From contig JACDOX010000040.1 of NCBI GenBank assembly GCA_014549065.1, forward strand, positions 149,456-213,455: a stretch of DNA of 64,000 nt, read 5' to 3'. A program made the translations under genes and the position numbers. The DNA comes from Cardinalis cardinalis. Taxonomy: Eukaryota > Chordata > Aves > Passeriformes > Cardinalidae. Under the pieces are notes generated by a model that was not told where the DNA came from, searched no databases, and saw nothing but the letters and a program-made list of their open reading frames with translations. Positions 37,301 to 47,200 of the stretch are shown here, in pieces. Every line of letters starts with the position of its first letter. Within the stretch, counting starts at the first letter, position 1.

Positions 37301-40300
37301 TGCTCTCCTCGCGCTGCTGTGGGGACATCAGTGGTGCTGGGAAACANGAGCTGGGCAGGGCAGAGCTCACCAGTCCCTCTCCCTGCAGGCAGTTTGAGCC
37401 AGGGCAGTGCAGGCATGGAGCCTAGAAGGTAATCTCCTTCCCACAGCCAAGGGCTTGCTGGACTGGCAGGGTGCACCAAGGTCAGTGAAACCAGGTCACC
37501 CTGAAATCCAGCTCCATACCCTGTGCGACTCCTTCTCAAACATGATAGTGAGATTTATCTCCACATTGTGGAGAAAGAAAACCATCTCTTTTTCCCTTTA
37601 GTAGAGAGGAACCTCAGGATGCAGCTTTCTGGAACAGATGTGGTTTATGCCTGTGACTCTTACACAAAGAGTTCCTCAGGCTTTTCTGTTTCTGTACGTT
37701 TGTTTTTCAGATATTTTTCTTTTTAACACACTATTTAAGGAAAGAAAATACAGGAAGAAAAATGAGCTTTAGAAATCTATCTTGCTATTTATGTATCTGC
37801 ATTGTTTCAGCAGCATAAAACAGAATCACTACTTAATTTCAGCTAGNATAACATTCAGTATTTATTGACATCCTTTTTTAAAACCTGTATTCTAGAGGTA
37901 GCTGGTTCCCCCTCTGACCTGAGTTCACTAAAAGGGAAAGTCTAGTTTTACTTCTGTCAATTTGTCAGAAAACTTTTATCCAGACTGCAAATGATATCAG
38001 CCAACATGCAAAACACAAACCATAGGTTTATTCTGATTAAAAGTAAAGAACAAAGTAAAGTAAAGAAAATTTGAGGAAATAAAAGAGCTCTGTTGTAAAA
38101 CACACCTCATCCTCTGTCCCTACTCANTGACCATCTTTGCAGAACCCTCCTATCAATGTTTGACTGACCTTCTAAATCCATACAGTACACAGTGACAAAT
38201 CTTGGGTTTTTTCCCAAAAACTGCCTGCTTTTTAAAATCAATTATTCTATTTAACTTCTATTTCTAGGACAGTGTTAAACAGCTATTAAAACAGTACAAA
38301 CAGGAAACACAACATACAACGTTTTGTAATACAAGAGGTAAAGCACAAACTTTACTGAAGTATTTATACAAAAAGAGCTTTTCTTGGTATGTTTGAGGAA
38401 GCAAAATTAAAGTTCTGCTTACATGAATAAGCCTTCCTACTTGTATGTGATCATCCACATGTGATCTATAGTTTAGAAAGTTCTTAAACTGCAGATTTCA
38501 CAAATTTCTCTAACAGAAGTTATACATGGAAATGACTGACCCANGTTACACCCTTTCCCTAAGCATCTGCTGATGATACTGTCAAACATAAGACATGGAG
38601 CTGGGCAACATTTTGTCTGAACTAATAGACTCCTCTTATGGTTTACTGTAAGATCTAGAGTTGGGAAACAGACACTCACAACATTTCCATTAGTTGGTCG
38701 AAATTGCTTTAAGTATGTATCAAACATGGTGNAGGGGCCATTTCAGAAGTAACAGTTTCTGTCTCTTTGCCAGAATTTACTACCCATTTCTACTGCTTCT
38801 ATTTCTCTATCNGCTAAAATCTGGAAGTGACTGAATACTATTCATAAAATCAGCCATAATTCCTTTCAAACCCATTCTATTACTCTACGACACACATTCC
38901 TAACCTGCTACCAGTTTCACCTCGTTTTAACTTTGCAGTGTAACAGAAAACGAGTTTGTATAGTATTCAGTCACCTGTCAGACAGCACAGGGAGGGGAGA
39001 CAGTCACCTCCAGCAGAAGGACAGGAATATCCTAAACACACATTTCACAATATGATCACAACCCTAAGTTTGCTGGAAACAACTGANAGATAAATCAAAA
39101 TAAAACAGAAGACTTAAAAGAATCTGCCTTNGATTAACTGCACCAAACAGAACAGTTACAATGTTCTTGAGTGGATGGAATCAATTTTACAAAACTCACA
39201 TCACAGAGTCAGCAGCTAAAGAGTGATCTCAGTTCTGACCTTATGCCGCAACGATTCATTTTCTTCTTGTATGAGACTGGTCCTGAGACATTCAGCTTCA
39301 AAGTTCAGTATGACTGGAACTGGTAAGCAATGTTAAAGAAAATCGAGGTGATAACTTGTGTGCACCTGGCTTAATTCTAAAAGCCAGGACTCCATACTGG
39401 CCATTTATCTGTAAAAACAAAGCTGCCCAGTCCATACAATTAGCAAAAAGTATGTGCACGACGAGAAGATTAGCAACAGCTTAAACAATTAAGTCAACTT
39501 TTCACTCTGCTGTTGCACAAACTATTTCATGTGGACTTTGCAAGGATTTTTAGATTATTTCTTTTTAGAGTCAGAAGTGGAGGGCAAGACAGGTTCTATT
39601 ACTGCTTTACTGTACACTGAACAGTTCAAGATGAGCTGTATTCCAGCTGCAGCATAAGCCTGCCCATCAACAAACAAGACAGAACTCTGTAGCGTGAGGC
39701 TAAAAACTTATTCCTGCCAAAAATCAACTGCTCTATTATAGTGAGCTGTCACTAGGCAATGTTGTGAACATAATGTACCCAAAGAAGGATCTAACAGCAG
39801 ATGTCAGTACAGTTATGGATTATGACCCAAGGTTGTATGACTGTTTTGTACTATGTCAAGCAAAGAGTAAAACCATTTCAGAACAAGATGTGCACAAGAT
39901 TTCTAGTTACTTGCATGAGGATGATTCAGCATCAGCAACAACCATAATTTTCTTGCCCAGGGAATACCACATATCATCAGATAATTGAGCAGCAACTATT
40001 CCAACATCCTCTGGTAAACACCAACTTTCTATTAAGTCTTGGCTGTAAAAAATCACCTGAAAGCAGGAAGTGCCATAATACTATATCCTTGGCATAACTG
40101 CTGAAAGCATACCACCAGGGCAAGGGAGATGTAACTATTAGCTGCAAAGAAGGATATGCATGCACTGAAATAAGACGCTCAGGAAGTTGTGCAGAGACAC
40201 GATGAAGGTATCTGCCCACTGGCGTGAGAAATAGGTAGCAAAGGTGGGGTTGGAGTCTGGAGCAGGGAGGAAGGGCAGGACAAACCAATCCTTCCACTCT

Positions 40301-43270
40301 GCCTGGTTCTGGAGCTCNGAAGCCTGCTTGAGGAAAAACTCCTGTGCCTTGTCATTGCGGCCATTCTGAAACACAGCAAGAAGAATAGGGCACACACTTC
40401 TGTTAATGCCACCAGATTAGGTTGAGGAACATTTGCTTTTTGTTATGAACACAACTATCTATTTTCACCACACTGACACAATAAGTGGTTAGTTGCAGAT
40501 TCACCAGGAAACAAAAAAATCCCAAATACGGTAGGAGAAGCCCACAAATGTACTTAATCCAAAAGACTTCTTTCTAGTCACCACAATCCTGTTTAAAGGC
40601 TGAGACCAATCGAACCAAACACACTGATTTCAGTTAAACCAGTGCAGAGTGCACTGACATAAGCATTCATATACAGGACCAAAGTATAATTCAAATTACT
40701 TAAGTCTACAGTACATGCAGCTTGAAAAGGTTTCCAACTGACACATTATGCAGACAGGACTGTCACACCTCAGGGTAAGCACATGGCAAAACAAACCATG
40801 AAAAAGCACACTTCCAGAAAGATGTATTAGATTTTGACTCCTCCACTAACATCTGGCTCTTCAGTCAGGGAATGGAACCACGAAGAATCAAGGGGAGAAT
40901 ATACTCCATTGACTTTCCAGGGTTTGAACAGAAAAAAATCTGTTGCATTTTAAGCTCATTATTTTCTGTTCTATTCATAGCAAGCAAAAAGACATTAATT
41001 TTCTCTTCCACATTTCCTTGTTCCAGTTTGAACCTTGTGTTCTCTGTCAGTATCCAAGTTAAATGAGCAGGACTGAGCTAGCAGTACTGTTATCCTTTCT
41101 GAGGGAAACCTGTCTTTATGTGAGCAAACCACGTTTCCCCATTGCCTGAGTTTCCTTATCCTGCACACAAGCTTGTCATGTGAGTCGGCATCAAACTCCT
41201 GATCATGACACATGAACTGTTTATTCCTAATCCAGCAGGCCTGGCAGAGGCTCACAGAGGCAGTTTATTGCTTTGGTTTCAGAGACCAGGACCTTTATAA
41301 AGTAGCCTAAAAAATGAAACCCTACCTGGACAGCATGGACCAGGTAGTATCTGAACAAGCTGGTTTTCAGCTTGTTCACCGTTGGCCGGTACACGTCCTC
41401 CAGGCGGCTGAAAAGGCGTCGGTCCAGATAACCCCAGTAATCCCGCAGGGCAGCCAGGTCGTAGCTCTGCACAAACTGCTGCAGCTGCTCCACTATCTTA
41501 TCCACCTAAAGAGGGCAAAACAGGAAAACTTCACTCATGGGAGGGCTCCTGAGGCACAAGACTTTCTGTAACTTAGTGCTGAGAAGCTTTAACTGTGCAA
41601 TCCTTATGCATTAGCGATTTTCTAATCCTGGAAACACTCTGCATTTTGCATTAGCATTCTTCCACTCTGCAGCACTTTGCAAATGAANGAAAAAGAAATA
41701 TGACAGGGCATAGCCAAACAGATTTTGACAGAAATATCACATTTTGTTGAACCCAACTGATGGATTTTTTTGCAAANAAGCAAAACTTTCCACCTCCTTT
41801 AAAAGACTGTTGTTAATAATAACAATAAAAAAATTATTGTGACTAAATGTTTAAAACTCAAGTGCAGCACCTGAAAAAAAAAGTATTATTTTTAGACTAA
41901 AAGGAAAAATACCTGCATTTAGCCAACAGAAAGAGGAAGTCAGTTCTGCTCCATTGCAATTTTTGAAGTACCTTTATCTTTAGTAACATCATCTACTAAC
42001 AAGGCAAGCATAAAATTTTGCAGAAGAATTTTTTTGTCATTATGTCTCTTTAGAAATCATTTCTGAAAAATGAATAAGGCAGAATGGTAGTGTGGGAATA
42101 GATTTTTTGTTCAGTGGTTTCTGATGGCCAAGACANGCACCAGAAAAAGAAAAAACTGCATATTGTATAAAGTTAAACTAAGGTTGTTTAATATGTGGTT
42201 TGCTCTCCCCTCATCACTTATTATCTTAGGACATACCCAACTCTTATCTCCGTGGCTTCTGGCAGATATAGAAAACTGAAGTTGGTGACTCCAGCAAACC
42301 CTTCTTGGGCAACAATTCAGATTAAGTCACCAGCAAAGTGTGGGTGTTTTAAAAAATAAAGGCAACATGCTTTATTAATGATAAAAGTAGTGCTTATATT
42401 ACTGGTCAAAGAAAAATCTGACTGTTCAAAGCACTACATTCGGTGCCCAAAACTGTTGCTACAGGAATACAAAGCTCACATAATGGACTGAAACTGGATT
42501 TTTGAGACTGGCAAATTCTGTGACGAGTTAGTCAAGGCAGCTGGTACTCAAGACATACAAACTAACGAGCGGAGCCGTAGAGCCGCTGGATAAAAAAATC
42601 ATGACCGAGAAAAGATGCAGGCAATGGAATGCCTTCCTGCCCTCTCATTCCGCGGGTCTCCTCCGTTCTTCTCTTCTGGAAGCCGAGAGTCCGCGGGCGG
42701 GTCACAGGTCGGGCGCAGGGTCCCAGCCGGCCGGGCTGCCCAGCGGCGCGGGGCGGCTGCCGGGAGCTGCAGCGCCTGGCTCGCGAGGCAGCCGAGGGGA
42801 TAGATGGAGCCGCCGTGCTGCGCTGACGGGCCCTGGAGCCGGGCGGGAGGGGAGCGTTCAGCCGGCTACAGCCCCGCCAGGAGGCTGCGCGTCCCTGAGG
42901 GGCGCGGCAGGGCGGCCCGGGCGGCTCCGGGATGCGGGGTCCCGCCTGCGGGCCGGCCGGGCCCCGGCGCCCAGCGCAGCCCAGCGGGGAAGCGCGGAGG
43001 CTCCGAGGGCTCCCTCCGCCGCCAGGCCCGCTGCCCTCGCCCAGCCCCCGGAGCGCCAAGAGGCGCCCGCGGCCCGCCCGAGGAGCGCGTCCTCCCAGGG
43101 GCGCACCCGCGCCCAGCGCCGGCAGCGGGGATGCGCTCGCCACTTACCCGGAAACCCTTCTCCCGGTCCGCCTTGATTTCGGCGTCCAGCTGCTTCAGGG
43201 CGGCGGTGAAGCCGCGGAAGAGCAGATACTCCCGCACCAGCTCGTCCGTGCGCTCCGCTGCCGCCGCCAT
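25389..43270 (-). CDS. WDR91: WD repeat-containing protein 91
   Basis: Fifteen coding exons (- strand): 43270-43148, 41505-41326, 40365-40158, 39322-39240, 37086-36962, 35200-35023, 34755-34597, 32583-32384, 31926-31776, 30308-30214, 29907-29739, 29035-28927, 27488-27376, 26610-26413 and 25553-25389. They sum to 2256 bases, 751 residues (human 747), with every phase closing. Exon 1 starts MAAAAERTDELVREYLLFRG, a LisH-like N-terminal helix region (about 1-60). A coiled-coil follows at about 180-215 and a low-complexity Ser/Lys linker at 240-352. WD40 blades span about 400-751 (for example ASLDVDGVIKVWSFN, LLVTGAADGIVRLF, VEFSYDENTVYSIGEDGK, LTASMDGKIKLTTLL). WDR91, with WDR81, lowers endosomal PI3P by restraining the Beclin-1/PI3KC3 complex and binds Rab7 for early-to-late endosome conversion. 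Intron 3 is AT-AC type. Codons with N occur in exons 3 and 8. Confidence 0.97.
28265..28922 (-). mobile_element. CR1 retrotransposon in WDR91 intron 12
   Basis: About 650 bp on the - strand, beginning AGTGCAAAGGGACTTGGGGG at the right end and ending in a CR1 tail near 28265. It has the usual blocks for a 5'-truncated CR1, including the sequence complementary to CTCAGTCTCCTTTTCCCTAA. It lies in the same orientation as WDR91 and starts immediately after the exon 12 donor (28926). Confidence 0.9.
36705..36754. repeat. Hairpin in WDR91 intron 5
   Basis: Arms 36705-36720 (CACATGGAAGTGATTC) and 36739-36754 (GAATCACTTCCACGTG) pair over 16 bp with one G-T/A-C type mismatch around an 18-base loop. 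A few more outer bases pair with a bulge. The size suits a small intronic hairpin RNA, but there is no proof of processing. Confidence 0.7.
39323..40157 (-). other. U12-type AT-AC intron (WDR91 intron 3)
   Basis: On the - strand the intron starts ATATCCTTCT (40157 downward), which is the U12 5' splice-site consensus. It ends TTTCTTTAACATTGCTTAC at 39323, with branch-site-like TTCTTTAAC placing the branch A 10 bases from the end. Using AC as the 3' end gives QCM-P-VPVILNF across the junction, as in mammalian WDR91. No GT donor exists in frame before the next stop. A CAG 3' site three bases later would also keep frame but would lose one residue pair match. Confidence 0.9.
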
Positions 43271-43720
43271 GGGGGCCCCGCGGCGCCGCCGGCACCGCCC
43301 GCCCACGGCCGGGGCGGGGAGGGGAGGGGATGAGCCGGCCCGGACCAGCCCCAAGCGGGACTACAACTCCCAGCGTGCCTTGCGCGCCTTTTCCCTGCCC
43401 CACTCTCCACCCCGCTGGCGCGTCCAGCCCGCGTTTTTCCCGCCTTCTGATTGGTCGCCCCCGGGCGGCGGCTGCGTGCCGATTGGCCGCCCGCCACGTG
43501 CGGCCGGTGTTGCTCGGCGCGGGCGGCGGAGGCGCGGCGGCGCTGGGGGCGGGGCGCGGTGATTGACGGACGGGGGTGATTGATAGACGGAGCGAGCGGG
43601 CCATTCCAGAGGCTTCAGGAGCGGCCCCTCACGGGCTTCCCCCGGTCGGCCCGCGCCTCCCGACCTCCGACGGAGCAGCAGGGGCGGGCACTCTTACCTC
43701 TGGGCTGTGCTTGCGGTCGG
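42640..43720. promoter_or_regulatory. CpG island, WDR91/STRA8 head-to-head promoter region
   Basis: Dense CpG over WDR91 exon 1 (ends 43270) and about 450 bp beyond, toward the first recognised STRA8 coding exon at 44267 on the opposite strand. It contains two inverted CCAAT boxes (ATTGG at 43450 and 43482), an E-box CACGTG at 43495-43500, a GC box at 43545-43555 and a ZNF143-type site at 43360. The WDR91 side is clear. Whether STRA8 uses the same island is inferred only from distance. Confidence 0.7.
43360..43379 (+). promoter_or_regulatory. ZNF143/THAP11-type promoter motif
   Basis: ACTACAACTCCCAGCGTGCC closely fits the known ACTACAAYTCCCAGVATGC element bound by ZNF143 and THAP11-HCF1 at housekeeping promoters. 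It sits about 90 bases upstream of the WDR91 start codon, the normal position for this motif. Confidence 0.75.
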
Positions 43721-44266
43721 TAGCGAGGCAGGGGGCATTAATCCAGTGGAAAGCCGGGAAGGGCTTTCCAGGCGGGCGCCTCAGGCTGTGTGGCAGGCCC
43801 GGCTGGGCCTGGATCTGGTCCTCTCGTGCAAGAGTATGTCTGGTGTCGTTGCCCACATCAATGTGTCACAGTTTGTTGGGGAAAAAAAAAATCTATGTTG
43901 TAAAGAAGGCTGTCATTTAGCACCATCAGTGGGAGCAGAGGAGTCTTAGTGCTTTGTCAAGCCAAGCCCTGGATTTTCCATGGAAATGAAACATAAATCA
44001 TTGTAGGGAAGGGTGCAGGAGATGGGAGGCTGGCTTCAGCTGGGTTGCTGTTAATTGTTAGTGATGAATTAGGTTTTAGTAAGTACGTAACAGGCAGGTA
44101 TCTCTCAGGCAAAGGAAATATTTCAAACTCCATAATTTTCTACAGAAAAATAAGCTCTTGTCAGTCAGCCAGATTTTTTTTCTTTTTGTCTATCCACTGT
44201 GCAGGCTNTAAGATTCTTTCCCTTCACTTAGATATTTATTCAGTGTAAATAAATGTTGCATTGCAG

Positions 44267-47200
44267 CTTTCAACAGGCACAGCTGGAGACTGTAGGAAGA
44301 CACATGCCAAAGTGAGTCTCAATCCCCTGAGACACCTGCAAGAGGTAGAACACTGCATGGCAAAGCAGCACTTGCCACAGGCACACCACTGGGTTCCTCT
44401 GGCAAGACTCTTCAGCAGCTTGCGGGGAAGAGTTTTATCCCAGTCAGACAGCTGTGCCTCAAAGGTGCGAACAGCGACTCTTTCTCTCTGCGTCATTGTC
44501 ATACATGAGCATGTTCACACTGAGCCAGGCTGAGGATGATCACTGTGTCTTTATGGGTGCCAGTATGTGTGTAATTTCACTGAATGCACCTTTCCTGGAT
44601 CTCTTTATTTTAAGCTGCCAACTCAGCCTAAGTGAGCTGTCCAGTTTGTAGTTGCTGGGTCATGAGTTTATCATGTGCCTTATCTGTACTTTTCTTACAG
44701 GCTTTTTGCAGCATTTTTATGGCTTTGCATTTTCTTTTATAGTATTTTGGAAACAAACCATGGGATGCCATGATGAAGCTGATGTCACAGCATTTTGTTC
44801 TGAAATCAGAGCAGTGAGTTTAGGGACAGATAGAGTTAGAGGGAAAGGAATATTTCATTCAGCTTTTTGAGGTGCACTTTGTCTTCATGACAGTGGAAAA
44901 ATGAGTTCAGGAATAAAAGTAAACACCAGTTCTGTTTCTTGGTCTCAACTAAAGGAAGAAACTATTTAGACAAAATTGTTAATAAAGATGAAATTTCCTC
45001 GAAATACTACTGAAAAGACTAAAATTACCATGCTCGAGGCAGAGGNGTAAGCCTCAGGAGTATCAACTCAGCTCTGCAACTTATTTGTTTAGTTCCATTG
45101 GTTACCTTCAGTTTTCCAGTTCATAAAGTAGAGGGAGTAATGACTGTTTAGAACAAGAATTGTCCCCTGAATATGCTAAATCCCATTATATGTGGCTTGT
45201 GCCTGCTGAGTCCCTTAGCCCTCATGTGGTTGAGGTAAGAGTTCAGTTTGCCATGTTCTGAGCAAGATACAAGCTAACCTGAAGTGAGCAGGATCTCCAA
45301 AGCCAAGACAATACAACGACTTCCTTTGCCTGGTCTAAGGGGACTGTGTTCACATGCCAGTTCTTGAAATTGCTTTTCACAGTGTCTTGTGCCCCTTGTG
45401 TGACTCTTGGGAGCCAAGGAAGTTTAGTATCTTAAAAAGTCTCAATACAGAAGGTTGCTTGTAATCCTAGTGCTTGGTGCCTGGCTAAAATACCCGGCAT
45501 GAAAGCTCTGTGAGGTAGGTATGGGTGCTCTCACCATGCACAAAAATCCTGACATGTTTTGGAGATGTGTATGTTTAAATGCACTGGCCATGTGTTTTCA
45601 GTTGTATTTGGTATAGATGATGGAGGAATGATGTGCAGCACTGAAGTTAATCCTGTTAATCCAGACTTTTGCTGGGAGAAGCCTTTGCCATGTTTTATGC
45701 TGCTGTAATCCAGGTTACAACAATGTAGAACATGGCAAAGACTTCTCCAAGCAAANGTCTCATGGGAAATCATCAGTAAAATCTTATGCCTTAAGTTGGT
45801 AGGCATCCAACAAGACTTCTCANCATGGTATTTCTGGACATGCTCCAAGAAGAGAATGATCCAAACAAGACCATTTGCTGATGAAAAAGATCTGAGTTAA
45901 GTAGGAAATGTCTGTGTGACGGGGTGTTATGTGTATGTATTGCATAATAGATATCCAAATATTTATATTCCCTATTGAAGTTTACTCTTTTATTAATTCT
46001 TTCCCCTTTTCATATGTATAAGGGTAGCTAGTGAAACAACACTATTTTCACAATATATTTTCACAGAGACATGGAAATTACTGAAGGTAAACATGAAGGA
46101 GAATCAAAGCAACAAAGGCATGTTAAAACATGAATCTAGTTAGAGCAGAGAACAATCAGTTCTGTTTTCTTCTTATGTTTAGTATCAGGTTTTGCGTAAG
46201 GCTAAGACATCTATCCAGAAGCTGGAGCAAACCTTGTGTTCTTTGCTGAAGATGAAAGGTAACTGNATGCAAGTATTTGCTTGGACAAAGAGCCTGGACT
46301 TGGTTTTTATGTGTTTGTTAAATAGAGACAGAAGTACACAATAATTGTGCATTAAAGCATTGCAGCCAGCTGCGGCTTTAGTCGTAGCAGTAAGTAAGGG
46401 ACAGTGAGAAGTCTGTCAATGCACTGAGCACTGTATCTATCTCAGAAATCCCCCTCTGACTCAGCCTTTCCCAGCCTAGGTGNAGAGGGGAAACAAGCAA
46501 TTCCTGCNATCCCCTGGCAGCAGGTCATTCAGCCTCAGTACCCTTGGCAGCTTCAGCCCAGCAGGTGTGGGGCTGGCATGGGTCTCCAGGCTGGATCCTT
46601 AGGCTCCCACCCAGAGCCTGCAGGAGCTGTGTGCTCCTCCTGGTCACAGCAGTGTGGCACAGTGCCAGTCACAGCTGTCACCAGCACCCAGCCCTGCCAG
46701 AGCTCAGACTGCACAACAGCATGCTGTGGTGTGAGCTAAAAGGATTTCCTAGGGTAGGAAATGGAAGCCTCTGAGTGTACTCTGATATAAATGGTTAAGA
46801 GAGATGCTACAGTTTTTTCTTTCAGCTTGGCGGGCCACCCCCATGCCCTGCTCTCTTACAGCCTGTGACACCTCAGTCACACTGGCCAGCAGGTACTGTC
46901 TGCACTTGTGGCAGCTCCTGCTGAGGGGCCTCACACCCCCAAGAANGTGCCTTCTGTTTAGTGCTGCTGGCCACTGCCTCCACTAGCAGCGAGAAGAACT
47001 AGGGGCTGATAGCATAGAGGCTTTGGACATGTCTTTTTGTCCCTTCAANTGTCCAAATTCCTGTCAGGTATAAAAAACCTGTTGTTCATGTGACTTGCAC
47101 CTCCAATAATTTGAATCAATTAGAAGTCTCANTGCTTAAAATGGACAACCTTATCTGAACCCACATCCTTGGATAACCCATAAAAGTGAGTCACAGGTAG

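Noticed and set aside
40138..40158. GTGCAT as a normal GT donor for WDR91 exon 3
   Set aside because: It would end the exon in the wrong phase for exon 4 and drop conserved residues. The ATATCCTT/TTAAC...AC pair fits both phase and protein.
42562..43604. Several long frames on both strands over the WDR91 CpG island
   Set aside because: Only the - strand frame starting at 43270 is real (WDR91 exon 1). The others reflect GC-rich DNA with few stop codons.
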